DNA from: Clostridiales bacterium
GTDB lineage: Bacteria; Bacillota; Clostridia; Lachnospirales; UBA12420
Direction of reading: 5' to 3'
DNA length: 61,849 bases
Assembly: GCA_003452395.1 (NCBI GenBank)
Contig: DMOI01000058.1
Location: 1-61,849, forward strand
Part shown: one piece after another, positions 24,793-34,985 of the stretch
How the letters are laid out: the number at the start of each line of letters is the position of its first letter
How positions within the stretch are numbered: the first letter of the stretch is position 1
Notes under the pieces: generated by a model
Databases searched by the model: none
What the model was told of the DNA's origin: nothing
What the model saw: only the letters and a program-made list of their open reading frames with translations
Position numbers and translations under genes: made by a program

Positions 24793-26366
24793 TTTGCTAT
24801 TCCCTCCTTTAGGTTATCAAATACATTAGTCTTTTTATGTGTTTGATATAAGGTCTCTGCCAGCCTCAAAAAACCATTATACAGAACATCATCGTTTGTA
24901 TATATCGGTTGACCTTTTTGCAATGCATCTATAAAATTTTTTCGTTTTATATTATGTATCTTATCTATATTTTTGTATGTCTTTTTTCTTAATGTTTTGA
25001 GCTTAATATTTATATGCTTTATCAGGTGTTCCTCTTCACCTGCTATATCAATATAATCATTTATTATGATTTTAATATTTTCTATATACGTTTTACATTT
25101 TATATATTTGTTTAATATTTGCATAGTTCCAAACATATATTTTTCTTCTTGTTTAGACACTAATAATATTTGATGAGCATAATCATAAAGCCTTTTAGTA
25201 CATTTTCTGCCACACTCTATAAACACTATATCTGAAAACTTTAAAACCTTATTTATAAACATTATTATATTTTCTTCTGATATACTTCTCATTTTATAGA
25301 CGAATAAGTATCTATTTGGTTTTATTGCTACCTTTTTTATTGCATCATAATCGTCAGAATCTATAACATATTCCATCATTTGTGTTTTTACCGCATCCCA
25401 AAAAAGCGTTATTCCAAACTTGTCTGACATATCTAGTATTGTTGTATTTATCTTGTTCTTACTATATATATTGGCTAGTCCGCTTAGAATTGTCGACTTT
25501 CCTGCTCCTGTTACCCCATCTACCAAAAATATCTTTTTGCCTGATGGCATTCTTGCCTTCTTATTTTTTATTTCTTCAAGTTCTATAATTATCTCTTCAA
25601 CTGATTGATAACGTTTTTCTGCGTCTTCGATTAAACATTTCTTTATTATACACTTGAGCTCATCTGAAATGTTTATATTCGTTTCCATATTCTCAAAGCT
25701 TTTCTTGTAGACCTTACTTTCCACAATCCTATATATTAGAGCTCCTAAGCTATATATATCGGTTCTCTCATCTGTGTTTTTATTTACATTCCACTGTTCT
25801 GGTGCCGCATAATTTTTTGTGCCTGCTAAATTCCTATCACTACCTTCTAGTGCATTATATATTTTTGATATGCCAAAATCTATCAAATACAACTTATCAT
25901 TCTTATTTACAATAATGTTTGAAGGCTTTATATCTTTATATATTATAGGATTAGGCAATAGGCTATGAAGGTACTTTATTATATCTAGTAACTGTTCAAA
26001 ATACCCTATTATAGTAGCTTCGCTAAATATCATATCCATTTTCAGTTTCTCTTCTAAAGTAATTCCATCTATGTAAGTTTCAAATATATATACATGCTTT
26101 TTATCTTTGAAAAAATCTATTATATATGGCATGTTTGGGTGATGTATTTTTGCTAAAACATCTATTTCCTGAGAAAAATCAAATTGTTTATTGCTCTCCA
26201 TTGCTAGTATCTTTACTACAGCCTTATTCCCTATTTTCAAATTTTCGCACAAGTAAACATCACTACTAGCTCCTGTGTTAATTAGACTCATTATTTTATA
26301 CTTATCATTTATTACTTTCCCTACCCATATATTTGCGGGATTATTTATAAGTATTGTTTTCTCCAA
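24762..26366 (-). CDS. Ser/Thr protein kinase fused to a P-loop domain
   Basis: 534 residues. A Hanks-type kinase domain (about 20-265) shows the Lys of VVKIL, YKDIKPSN catalytic loop (Tyr for the usual His of HRD), DFG, and AAPEQW of the P+1 loop. From about 275 on comes a P-loop domain with DGVTGAGKST and a ParA/SIMIBI-like layout (FIECGRK strand), rather than the PASTA repeats usual for Gram-positive kinases; no membrane helix is seen. Start is TTG at 26366, fixed by AAGGAGG nine bases upstream. It directly follows the FHA gene, whose domain reads phospho-Thr, so the two likely form a control pair for the pilus. Confidence 0.85.
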   Translation of the reverse strand: MEKTILINNPANIWVGKVINDKYKIMSLINTGASSDVYLCENLKIGNKAVVKILAMESNKQFDFSQEIDVLAKIHHPNMPYIIDFFKDKKHVYIFETYIDGITLEEKLKMDMIFSEATIIGYFEQLLDIIKYLHSLLPNPIIYKDIKPSNIIVNKNDKLYLIDFGISKIYNALEGSDRNLAGTKNYAAPEQWNVNKNTDERTDIYSLGALIYRIVESKVYKKSFENMETNINISDELKCIIKKCLIEDAEKRYQSVEEIIIELEEIKNKKARMPSGKKIFLVDGVTGAGKSTILSGLANIYSKNKINTTILDMSDKFGITLFWDAVKTQMMEYVIDSDDYDAIKKVAIKPNRYLFVYKMRSISEENIIMFINKVLKFSDIVFIECGRKCTKRLYDYAHQILLVSKQEEKYMFGTMQILNKYIKCKTYIENIKIIINDYIDIAGEEEHLIKHINIKLKTLRKKTYKNIDKIHNIKRKNFIDALQKGQPIYTNDDVLYNGFLRLAETLYQTHKKTNVFDNLKEGIAKWLTREKMKK

Positions 26367-26367
26367 C

Positions 26368-27597
26368 TTATTCCTCCTTGCACACAAATTTAAAACTTTG
26401 GTTTGACAAAGTTATTGTGTCTCCGTTTACAAGCTTTCTTGTTTGCCCACTTGTAATCTCTTCATCATTTACATATGTACCATTACTTGATTTTAGATCT
26501 CTGATTCCGTAAACGCCATTTGTTTCTACAATTTCTGCATGTTCTCTACTTATTGTTGCATTATCTATATAATAATCCACTTGCTCTTTGTTTTTACCTA
26601 TGATAATTTTAGGTTTATTTATGATTACATCTTCGTTCGCACCATCAATACTCTTTAAACATGCGAAACTTTCGAGTACTACTGTTTTATCTTCTTCACA
26701 TATGTTAGTTGCGTTTGACATACATTCTACATCTTCATTTGTGTTGATCATCTTTTTTTCCTTGTTTATATCTATTTTATCTACTAATAAATAATTTACG
26801 ACTAATCCTATTACTATTCCACCTATGAATTTATCTATATTCTCGAGTAGTATTCCTGTTTGCATTAACCAAATTCCTACAACACCAATTACTAACATAA
26901 AAATTATTTGAACCGTGACTCCTTGTGCAGTTTTTAGTTTTTCCATAAAACTAGTATTTGTTGACATTCTGAATGTGTCTGCTTCTTCATCCACTGCCTT
27001 TTCATAATATTCTTCGCCCCCAGATTTTTCTGTCTTATTTTCAAACTCATTTAACATCTTTTCAAATTCAAATATATTAAAACTATCGTTATTGACGTAC
27101 ATCACTACCTTTGAAACCATTTCACTTACATTGCTTTCAGATTTATTTATATTACTAACCAGCTTGTTTATTACGTTCACAAGTATTTCTTTATTATTTT
27201 TAAAGATGTTCTTTAGTGGTAAATAAATCATACACAACTCTTTTCCATCATGGCTTATATATATCTTATCCATGTCTAGTAGTAAATTGTGATAATCTAA
27301 AAGCAATTCTTTACACTCTTTAAAGCACTTTATAATTTGACTAATTATGTTCAAAAACTCTTGTTTACTTAGAAGGTTTTTTGATAGATACTTCTTTATA
27401 CTCATCTTGTTTGTAATCTCATATTGTAAGGTCTTTACAATATCTTCTTCTTTTATAATTATTGGTGTTAGATATTTACTTTTATTATTTAGCAACATCT
27501 TGAGTTGATACTCTACTATTTCGTAAATACTTTCAACTTTTAGAACCAACTGCCCCCTTGTCATGTCCCTTTTATACTCAAAATTAAACTCATTCAT
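26368..27597 (-). CDS. DUF6382-FHA membrane protein
   Basis: 409 residues. The N-terminal 170 residues form a DUF6382-like domain typical of Gram-positive Tad clusters. Two membrane helices lie near 225-270. The C-terminal FHA domain (about 320-405) has the phosphothreonine-binding set: IIIGK, SREHAEI, LKSSNGTYVN. It probably docks at phosphorylated partners at the membrane, the natural candidate kinase being the next gene, one base downstream. Confidence 0.85.
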   Translation of the reverse strand: MNEFNFEYKRDMTRGQLVLKVESIYEIVEYQLKMLLNNKSKYLTPIIIKEEDIVKTLQYEITNKMSIKKYLSKNLLSKQEFLNIISQIIKCFKECKELLLDYHNLLLDMDKIYISHDGKELCMIYLPLKNIFKNNKEILVNVINKLVSNINKSESNVSEMVSKVVMYVNNDSFNIFEFEKMLNEFENKTEKSGGEEYYEKAVDEEADTFRMSTNTSFMEKLKTAQGVTVQIIFMLVIGVVGIWLMQTGILLENIDKFIGGIVIGLVVNYLLVDKIDINKEKKMINTNEDVECMSNATNICEEDKTVVLESFACLKSIDGANEDVIINKPKIIIGKNKEQVDYYIDNATISREHAEIVETNGVYGIRDLKSSNGTYVNDEEITSGQTRKLVNGDTITLSNQSFKFVCKEE

Positions 27598-27637
27598 GTA
27601 TTTTCATTCCTTTCATTGTGTTTTTGTTTTACACTTA

Positions 27638-28639
27638 TTAATTCCCCTTTTCAACAATCGTTATTTTAAATATTATATTTTTATTCTTTGCGTACCTTCT
27701 AACTTTTTCTAACTGGGACTGCTGAGACTGAGTCATGTTTTCTGATGGCAATACTAGATTCATAACCTTTTTATTATAATCTGATTTCTTCACAACAATG
27801 CCGTTCTTGCTGCCTTCTTCAAATATATATATTTCATCTATCTTTTCTTTTACCCTATCATATAGATTTTCTTCATTTAAATAAGTTTTTTTTCTCGTAT
27901 CAACACTAACTATGCTCTCAAGTGTTTTATTTTCTAACCTGTCTATTCCATAATACATATTACCTAAATTATTGCCTAGTATTTCAGCAATTTTTTTCCC
28001 TCTTTGGAAGTTACTTAACTCCCAAACATCAAAATCTATTTGAACTCTCTCAATATTATTTGAGAGTGCATAGAGACTTTGCCCATCTGCAAATGTTTTC
28101 ACACATAATCCTTCTGATACTTTTATACTCCCTATAAAATCAATTGGAATCACATTTTTTATTTCATAAGTTATGTTTATATATAGTTCATCTTTCGAAA
28201 GTATTGAGTTAGAAAAATCTAGATTCTCTATCCCTTTGCCTTTTAAATACTCATATTTGTTTTCTTGTGTATTTATGTAATCTATAAAATAATTTTTATA
28301 AACCTCTATTCCAAAATTATTATAAGATTCATCTACCCCATCTTTTATTAGATCTTTTGCTACTTGACCCATGTCCTCACTGAATTTATCGATAAACCCT
28401 ACCATGCCTTGTAACTTATCAGAAAATCTATCTCCCGTCTCAAATACCTCTACTTTATTATAAAAATATATATCCCGAGAAAACTGAATTCCACTCTCAT
28501 ACATTGCATTCTTTACAATCTGCTCTATATACAGTATCTTTATAAAGTATGCAAAACTTAAAATTATACAAATCACAAAAGGCATTATTATACTGGCTTC
28601 CACTGTTATATATCCACTTTTCTTCATATTAATGCCCAT
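27638..28639 (-). CDS. TadE-like pseudopilin
   Basis: 333 residues. N-terminal KKSGYITVEASIIMPFVI is the TadE/TadG-type signal: a short basic leader, G-x-x-x-V-E, then a hydrophobic helix; processing by a prepilin peptidase is expected but none is in the window. The rest is a large extracytoplasmic domain of unknown fold ending in a region like a SpoIIAG or OmpA-poor sequence with no clear family. Start at 28639 (GGGTG upstream) or 28627. Third of three TadE-type proteins in the cluster. Confidence 0.78.
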   Translation of the reverse strand: MGINMKKSGYITVEASIIMPFVICIILSFAYFIKILYIEQIVKNAMYESGIQFSRDIYFYNKVEVFETGDRFSDKLQGMVGFIDKFSEDMGQVAKDLIKDGVDESYNNFGIEVYKNYFIDYINTQENKYEYLKGKGIENLDFSNSILSKDELYINITYEIKNVIPIDFIGSIKVSEGLCVKTFADGQSLYALSNNIERVQIDFDVWELSNFQRGKKIAEILGNNLGNMYYGIDRLENKTLESIVSVDTRKKTYLNEENLYDRVKEKIDEIYIFEEGSKNGIVVKKSDYNKKVMNLVLPSENMTQSQQSQLEKVRRYAKNKNIIFKITIVEKGN

Positions 28640-28716
28640 CTACTCACACCCTTACCAAACAAGGTTTTTCACTTTTCTTTTCACTTTCAACTTTCCACTT
28701 TCACCTTTCAACTTTA

Positions 28717-30729
28717 TTAATATCCCAAATATGTCTCAACTGTGCAAAGATGCCTTCCCTCTTTCTTATACTCTGATGGCATAAAGCTTTCGGTCATAAA
28801 CATGTAGTTCATTGAAAATTCTACCCTTACCTTGTATATCACATTGCAGTTTTCTAATTTAAAATCCTTCTTTATAGTCTGTAGATTAAGCTGTAACAGA
28901 TTTTTTATTCTATCCACCTTCGTTGTACTATCACTTGCGAGTAACAGCAACCTCATATAATCATCGTACGACGTATATATATTGGTTTCCTTCTCCTCAG
29001 CAACTTTGCTTTTAGGCAGTCCTGCAATATTGGTTGTCCAGCTTTTCTCTGTCTTAAATAATGGTATTGATTTCCCCTCAAGCAAAACTTCGAGATCATT
29101 TACGCTTTCAGTTGCTGCCCAACTACATAATATCATATTCTGAATGATAGGTATGCTAAGTCCTCCTGTTGCACTACCTACCGCTGTAGCAATTCCTACT
29201 GCGAGCTTTTGTTTTGCTTCGCTAGTGTAAACATGCATTGCATTTACCGCAAATCTCATCATAAATATTTTAATATTTGTATATTTAACATTATCGCTTT
29301 GCTTTTTACAACCATTTAATACATACTCTACCTCATAATCAAAAAACTGTTCTTTCTTACCTATTCTTTCTTTGTGGTTTATTTGATTATCAAAAATACT
29401 TATGATGTACTCATTTATATATATTTCATTTACCAGATCATTTGTAATATCAAATACTATATTAGATACAAAGTCTAAAGCACTATCACTTATATTTTCC
29501 CCTGCATCCTCATCAAAGTCTACCTTACTTGATACTTCATATGGTCTACTGTTTGACGGCAGCTTTCTATATAAATCCTCTGTAATTTCTTTTTCGTTTG
29601 TCCTTGATTTATTTAGTATTTCCTCTGCGTCCTTAGCACGTGAGTTTCTATCATCAAGGTTTTTAAATGATATATCCGTTGCTTTTGTGTCACTAAAATC
29701 AATCTGACTAAAATCGCATTTTTTCAAATTTTTAGCTATATTTTTCAATTCAGATTCTGCTTTACCCACACTAATATTTTTAAACTTTGTTTTTTCACAT
29801 TTTATTATGTCTAAATTATTCTTAAACCTACTTTCTGATTCTGTTTTAACGTTTTTATTAATAGCTTTTTCTATACCCTTTATTTCGTTCTCTGCTTTTT
29901 CTACATAACTTTCTAACATTTTTTCTTTAGATTTTTTCATTACATCATTTATCTCAACAATATTATCCTTAATACCTATTGTCATCTTATCTGCTTCATA
30001 AATCTCTGTTATTATTTTTTGAGATAAATCAGCCTTATCTTCAAAATTATCTATTATCTTTTTGTATATTTTTTCTTTTTTATCTAAAACACTTGCTCTT
30101 TCTTCACCACTTGATACGTATCTTCCTTCTTCCAAATATCCTAAATATTTATCAAAGCTTTCAATAATATCCTCTCTAAGCGTATCTAGTGCTTTTAATT
30201 TTATGTTTATATCTGCATACTTTTTAGATATGTTTCCAATCTTTCTGTCCAAATCAAGTTTTGATTTAGAGAGTTTGGCAGTATTTCCATATTTATTTAT
30301 CTCTGTTAACTTTGATAAAAATTCAGCAATATTTGCAGGTCCACGATATTTCATATATTTATAAATTTGTTGTCTTTGTACCTCATTGTTATTTAGTGTA
30401 TAAACTTTTGTTACTTCTATATTTTCAATTTTTGTATTATACAGATTTATAAATCCTTCCTTGTGATTCTCTGCTATGTTTTTCTCTAAATACTCCCCAA
30501 ACAACTCTCCCGTATATTCATCATCATAGTTTGCCAAGAGACCATATTGCTCCATAATTTCTTTTGTATAATTTGCAAGAACACTTGTAAATGACGCCTC
30601 CACTACTTTATTTACACTCGTCTCAAACACCTTTATTCTTGTCAAATCTACTAAAATACAAGCAAAAGTTATAAATACAATAAGAACAATCAATATGAAA
30701 ATCGTTACTATACCCTGCTCTTCCCTCAA
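28717..30729 (-). CDS. DUF5702-type Tad pilus-associated protein
   Basis: 670 residues. The N-terminus (EEQGIVTIFILIVLIVFITFACILVD) is one membrane helix with the TadG-like start; residues after it (EIMEQYGLLANYD) match the conserved motif of DUF5702 proteins of clostridial Tad clusters. The long middle (about 145-370) is highly charged and likely coiled coil; a further hydrophobic segment lies near 505-530. Overlaps the preceding TadE-like gene by four bases. Probably a surface or tip subunit anchored at the machine. Confidence 0.78.
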   Translation of the reverse strand: MREEQGIVTIFILIVLIVFITFACILVDLTRIKVFETSVNKVVEASFTSVLANYTKEIMEQYGLLANYDDEYTGELFGEYLEKNIAENHKEGFINLYNTKIENIEVTKVYTLNNNEVQRQQIYKYMKYRGPANIAEFLSKLTEINKYGNTAKLSKSKLDLDRKIGNISKKYADINIKLKALDTLREDIIESFDKYLGYLEEGRYVSSGEERASVLDKKEKIYKKIIDNFEDKADLSQKIITEIYEADKMTIGIKDNIVEINDVMKKSKEKMLESYVEKAENEIKGIEKAINKNVKTESESRFKNNLDIIKCEKTKFKNISVGKAESELKNIAKNLKKCDFSQIDFSDTKATDISFKNLDDRNSRAKDAEEILNKSRTNEKEITEDLYRKLPSNSRPYEVSSKVDFDEDAGENISDSALDFVSNIVFDITNDLVNEIYINEYIISIFDNQINHKERIGKKEQFFDYEVEYVLNGCKKQSDNVKYTNIKIFMMRFAVNAMHVYTSEAKQKLAVGIATAVGSATGGLSIPIIQNMILCSWAATESVNDLEVLLEGKSIPLFKTEKSWTTNIAGLPKSKVAEEKETNIYTSYDDYMRLLLLASDSTTKVDRIKNLLQLNLQTIKKDFKLENCNVIYKVRVEFSMNYMFMTESFMPSEYKKEGRHLCTVETYLGY

Positions 30730-31352
30730 TAAAACACCTTCTTTTTTATAGAATCTAGTGCTTCATGTATTTTTCTAACCCAATCAACCTTATCTTTTGC
30801 CTCGTCATAAGCATAAAACATAAAGTTTATATCGTTTATATATCCTGCGTAATCTTTTATTAATACGCTGCTTTCTAATTCAAATGTATAGTCACTTCTT
30901 ATATTAAAAATTTTAATAAGCTTTGGAACTGGTAGCTCGTATGTTACGTTCGTATTCAAATACAATTTCTTATAAATTATAAAATTTGCCACTTTTATAT
31001 TTATATCCTTACCCATATCAAACTTACTAGGTTTCAATATTGTGTTACTGTTTAGCCTGTTGTATATGTATTCTTTAACTAATTGTATTTTAGAATTTTC
31101 GTTCATATCATACAGATTTGCATACACATTTTCATGAGAAATGTTATCAATTGATACTTTTCCCGTTTCATAATCTTTGTATGTATTTGTCCACCAGTTC
31201 CCAGCCTTATTAATTGCATCATCGCATACATTCTTTGCATATGCCTCTTGATACATTAGAATTATAATATATATTAATAAAAATAATATATATATCATTA
31301 TTGGGAAAATAATTGCTAACTCAACTGTAACGGAACCTTTATCACTATCCAT
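30726..31352 (-). CDS. TadE-like pseudopilin
   Basis: 208 residues. SDKGSVTVELAIIFPIMIYI at the N-terminus is the classical TadE signal and helix; the remaining 170 residues are extracytoplasmic. Starts one base into the end of the flp gene and overlaps the DUF5702 gene, so it is tightly coupled with both. Confidence 0.82.
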   Translation of the reverse strand: MDSDKGSVTVELAIIFPIMIYILFLLIYIIILMYQEAYAKNVCDDAINKAGNWWTNTYKDYETGKVSIDNISHENVYANLYDMNENSKIQLVKEYIYNRLNSNTILKPSKFDMGKDINIKVANFIIYKKLYLNTNVTYELPVPKLIKIFNIRSDYTFELESSVLIKDYAGYINDINFMFYAYDEAKDKVDWVRKIHEALDSIKKKVFY

Positions 31353-31561
31353 CAGTCTATCTTCTGGTTGCCTGTATTTCTTATATTATTTGATGATAAA
31401 TCAGCCTCTCCACCCGTCACACTACCAATCAAATTGGTAACAAAATCAAACATTTGATCCCTAAATATTAATGCCAATCCCACAACAATTGCGAGTATTA
31501 CCACTATTTCTACAGTGTTTATACCTCTTTCGTCTTTGTAAAACTTCTTTAATGTTTGCAT
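31352..31561 (-). CDS. flp: Flp-type IVb pilin
   Basis: 69 residues. Short leader ending in KDERG, then INTVEIVVILAIVVGLALIF: Glu at +5 and a single hydrophobic helix, the hallmark of Flp pilins (Flp1 family of Gram-positives). The C-terminus is a short polar tail. Very strong ribosome site GAGGAGGAG, as expected for the major subunit. It heads the pilin block after the platform genes. Confidence 0.9.
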   Translation of the reverse strand: MQTLKKFYKDERGINTVEIVVILAIVVGLALIFRDQMFDFVTNLIGSVTGGEADLSSNNIRNTGNQKID

Positions 31562-31594
31562 ATTTACTCCTCCTCGTCTTATTTTTGTTAGTTC

Positions 31595-32968
31595 CTATAT
31601 CTTTATACTCACTACTGCTGGATATATAATGAGTAAAATTATTGCCATAAATACCATCACAAGTGGTAGTATAAGTTTTGTTGAGGCTTCTTCGCCCTTC
31701 TTCTTTGCCATGTTCTTTCGATTTTCGAAGCTCTCTTTGAGGATATCCTTTAGCGAGTCTTTTAGACCGTCATTTCCCTTTTTTATGTTTTGAGTCAGAT
31801 TAGAAACAAATTTATTTATATATATACTGTTACATCTTCTAGCAAATCCATTATACGCGTCTACTTCATATATTCCTATATTTATATCATTATTAAGCCT
31901 TCGTAGTTCTATATACAAATAACCATCATTTGTGTTTTGCTCAATTATTTTATTCATTGCTCTTCTTACATTTAGTCCTGCTTCTATAAGAAGTGTAAAT
32001 TTATTTAAAAACTCACAAAATTCAATTTCAATTTCTTGTTTTCGTTTTGCAATTTTTTCATTTAACCGTGTGTAATTACGGTAACCTAGATAGAATATCC
32101 CTAAAATCCCGACAACAAATATGCTCGGTCTATCGTCCTTTGATTTCTCTTCTGGAATATAGGGCTTCCAATCTATACTTAGTCCATTTACTGTATTTGG
32201 CAACTCTACATATTTTTGCTCTTTGTTTTTACTAATATCTTTCATGTTTTTGTCTAAATTTATATATGCGTTATTTACATCTATTTGCTCCTTGGTCTTT
32301 GTATCTTCTAATACACATATATCAAAGTCTTTTTTCATTGTAACATCACCTTTGTTTACCTTTAGTGCTACCTTTACATTTATATTCCCTTCACCTTTAG
32401 GCTTACGCTTGACCTCTCCAGTCATAAGGTTTATCCGGTCTGAGTCCTCATCCCATGTTACACTTGCCCCATAATCATTTTCTGTTAACAAATTTAGTTT
32501 GCTACTCACCTTGCTCAAAGACTTGTTATTACCTTTTATGAAATCCTCATCTAATATACTTATAATTCGGCTTACAACTTGCTCGTCTGTTGGCGTCTTC
32601 TCTCCTATATTTATTTTGTATATCCCTTTCTCCTCATAATTTTCACTTTTTATTGTTGCTTCTAGAAAACTTGATGCAATGCCTTGTTTAAATTCTTGTT
32701 TCTCTATTTTATTATCTTTTATTTTTAAATTTGTTTCTTTCAGCTTAGTGGTCGGTGTAGCAATTAATAATATAACTGTTAAACACAAACATCCAATATA
32801 TGCATTTGCAACAGCCTTTTCTACAAATTTTTCTGTATAATCTTGTGCCTCTTTTATAGGATATAATTTATTATACTTTAGGCTTATTTTTTTATATATA
32901 ATACTCTTATAATTATTATCAATCTTATTTAATGTCTTTTGGGCTAGTTTTATAAATATTTGATACAT
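31595..32968 (-). CDS. TadC-like platform protein with Ig-like insertion
   Basis: 457 residues. A first helix near 58-72 is followed by about 200 extracytoplasmic residues, then a helix near 285-300, a T2SSF domain (about 310-430: FCEFLNKFTLLIEAGLNVRRAM) and a C-terminal helix. Part of the insertion (SVTWDEDSDRINLMTGEV ... KKDFDICVLED) resembles the atrophied bacterial Ig repeat (W-x-S/D...G-x-V...F-x-V-x-V). Ordinary TadC has no such domain. The ATG at 32968 is chosen for AAGGGGG just upstream. Between TadB-like and Flp genes, the normal place for TadC. Confidence 0.8.
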   Translation of the reverse strand: MYQIFIKLAQKTLNKIDNNYKSIIYKKISLKYNKLYPIKEAQDYTEKFVEKAVANAYIGCLCLTVILLIATPTTKLKETNLKIKDNKIEKQEFKQGIASSFLEATIKSENYEEKGIYKINIGEKTPTDEQVVSRIISILDEDFIKGNNKSLSKVSSKLNLLTENDYGASVTWDEDSDRINLMTGEVKRKPKGEGNINVKVALKVNKGDVTMKKDFDICVLEDTKTKEQIDVNNAYINLDKNMKDISKNKEQKYVELPNTVNGLSIDWKPYIPEEKSKDDRPSIFVVGILGIFYLGYRNYTRLNEKIAKRKQEIEIEFCEFLNKFTLLIEAGLNVRRAMNKIIEQNTNDGYLYIELRRLNNDINIGIYEVDAYNGFARRCNSIYINKFVSNLTQNIKKGNDGLKDSLKDILKESFENRKNMAKKKGEEASTKLILPLVMVFMAIILLIIYPAVVSIKI

Positions 32969-33043
32969 AATGCACCCCCTTGGTAAGTTGAGAGTTGAAA
33001 GTTGATACAAACTTTTCAGTTATAAGGATTTACATTATTCTTT

Positions 33044-33802
33044 TCAGACTTTTATATCCATAATCTTTTTTGCAACTATACTTGCTGTAAAAATCGTGGT
33101 TAGTGCAACTGTTACAACAACATACCCTGCAAAACTATTGTGTAACGGTGTCAAGTAATCACTTGCTGTTAGAGATAAAATCAGCATAATGCAAATAGGT
33201 ATTATGCTTATAACCTTTTGCTCCATCTTTTTCTGGGTCACTAATATCCCAATTTCTTCTTCAACCTCAATCTTTTCACTTATTATATTACTTGTGGTTT
33301 TTATAACTTCATTTAGGTTTCCACCTATGTTCTCACACGTTATAAAAACATCTACAAAATTTGTTATATCCTCTATCTCTGCCCTTTTAGAGAAGCTTAG
33401 TAAAAGGGTACTAATACTTTTGTTTAAACCTGTTTGCTGTACAATCGTTTCTAACTCTTTTATTATTAATGTTTCCTGTCCTTGATATAAATCTCTGAGT
33501 GCCTCTAAAGTTTTCTTAAATGCATTCTCTACAGAATACCCCGCCGAAAGCGAAGTTGAAAGCAAGTATATTGCATCTTTAAACTCTAACAATAACTGCC
33601 TTTTTCTTTTCATAATCATTTGCTTGGTCTTAATCTTTAAGTACATATATGCAGAACAAGAAAACAATAAAGATATAACTATATTTGCATAAAATAAATA
33701 CGAGACAGCGAAAATAAAAATATACGCAAGAACTAAACATCTTACTTTCTCTACCTTGGTCATAATGTATGTATTATAGTTAGTCATAATCTCATTCCCC
33801 AT
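33044..33802 (-). CDS. tadB: TadB-like platform protein
   Basis: 252 residues. Two N-terminal helices (about 22-55), a T2SSF cytoplasmic domain (FKDAIYLLSTSLSAGYSVENAF; TCENIGGNLNEVIKTT) and two C-terminal helices (about 198-245): complete TadB layout. The start overlaps the cpaF end; ATG at 33802 or, with GGGGA upstream, at 33787. Confidence 0.85.
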   Translation of the reverse strand: MGNEIMTNYNTYIMTKVEKVRCLVLAYIFIFAVSYLFYANIVISLLFSCSAYMYLKIKTKQMIMKRKRQLLLEFKDAIYLLSTSLSAGYSVENAFKKTLEALRDLYQGQETLIIKELETIVQQTGLNKSISTLLLSFSKRAEIEDITNFVDVFITCENIGGNLNEVIKTTSNIISEKIEVEEEIGILVTQKKMEQKVISIIPICIMLILSLTASDYLTPLHNSFAGYVVVTVALTTIFTASIVAKKIMDIKV

Positions 33803-34985
33803 TCATCCTCATCTTAAAGTCATCTATAAGCTCACCTTGTTTTAATAATTTACCCATTCCATTTTCATCAAAATTATATGCGTATAACTTATTTATAGCT
33901 ATTTCTCCATTTTCAAATCCCTTTACTTCCGATATTTCTAGAACTCTCCTTGATTTATCTTTTAGCTTCGCAATATGAATTATTATATCAATAGCGGAGG
34001 ATATTTGCTGTTTTATCGCTACAATTGGCATCTCTACACCCATAAGAACCATAGTTTCTAGCCTTGTTAATGCATCCCTTGTAGAATTTGCGTGTCCTGT
34101 TGAAAGTGAGCCATCATGCCCTGTATTCATCGCTTGCAGCATGTCTAGTGTTTCTGCTCCTCTTACTTCGCCTACAATTACCCTATCTGGTCTCATTCTG
34201 AGACTTGTCCTTATCAAATCTTTTATTGTTATTTCCCCTTTTCCTTCTACGTTTTTATTTCTTGTTTCTAACTTTACAATATTATCTATACCATTTATTC
34301 TAAGCTCTGCTGAATCTTCTATAGTTATTATCCTCTCGTCCTTAGGTATAAAATCAGATAGTGCGTTTAAAAATGTGGTTTTACCACTGCTTGTACCACC
34401 TGAAATAAATATATTGTATCTTGCTTTTACTAGCTTTTCTAAAAATCTTGCAGCCTCCTCAGTTATTGTATCCATTTTGATAAGCTGTTCAATATTCATC
34501 CCTTTCGCTGCAAATTTCCTTATTGTTAGTATTGGACCATTTAAAGCTATGGGCGGCATTACTACACTCACTCTCGAGCCATCTTCAAGTCTAGCATCCA
34601 CTATAGGGTTCGCTTCGTTCACCACCCTGTTTACCTTTGACACTATTTTTTGGATTATGTATTCTAGTTTGCCATTATCTTCAAAATTAATATTAACTTT
34701 CGTAATACCCCTGTTCTTTTCTATAAAACAGCTTTCTGGCCCATTTATCATTATCTCCGATATTTCTGGATCTTCTATATACGGTTGTAAAACATCGAGC
34801 TTTTTTAAAGAATTATATATTTGCTCTACAATATGCGACTTTTCTTCAGCTTTTATGTAAACCTCTTTGCTTTTTTCAAAAACCCTGTTTTTTATTATTT
34901 CAAGTATTTCGAGTTCATTTAGGTCTATGTTGCTATCAAGTATTTGGGATACTTCATGTTTTATAATACTTACGATTTCTGTCAT
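33792..34985 (-). CDS. cpaF: CpaF/TadA pilus secretion ATPase
   Basis: 397 residues, standard CpaF length. N-terminal domain with EIMINGPE and RLEDGSRVSVVMPP; Walker A GGTSSGKTT near 198; Asp box TIEDSAEL; Walker B RVIVGEVRGAE; His box STGHANSTRDALTRLE. Fully canonical hexameric motor of the Tad machine. It overlaps the CpaE-like gene by four bases and the TadB gene by eleven. Confidence 0.95.
   Translation of the reverse strand: MTEIVSIIKHEVSQILDSNIDLNELEILEIIKNRVFEKSKEVYIKAEEKSHIVEQIYNSLKKLDVLQPYIEDPEISEIMINGPESCFIEKNRGITKVNINFEDNGKLEYIIQKIVSKVNRVVNEANPIVDARLEDGSRVSVVMPPIALNGPILTIRKFAAKGMNIEQLIKMDTITEEAARFLEKLVKARYNIFISGGTSSGKTTFLNALSDFIPKDERIITIEDSAELRINGIDNIVKLETRNKNVEGKGEITIKDLIRTSLRMRPDRVIVGEVRGAETLDMLQAMNTGHDGSLSTGHANSTRDALTRLETMVLMGVEMPIVAIKQQISSAIDIIIHIAKLKDKSRRVLEISEVKGFENGEIAINKLYAYNFDENGMGKLLKQGELIDDFKMRMNGE

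Noticed and set aside
34141..34860. Plus-strand frame of 239 residues opposite cpaF
   Set aside because: Antisense shadow of a strongly conserved gene; Ser/Phe/Ile-rich, no ribosome site.
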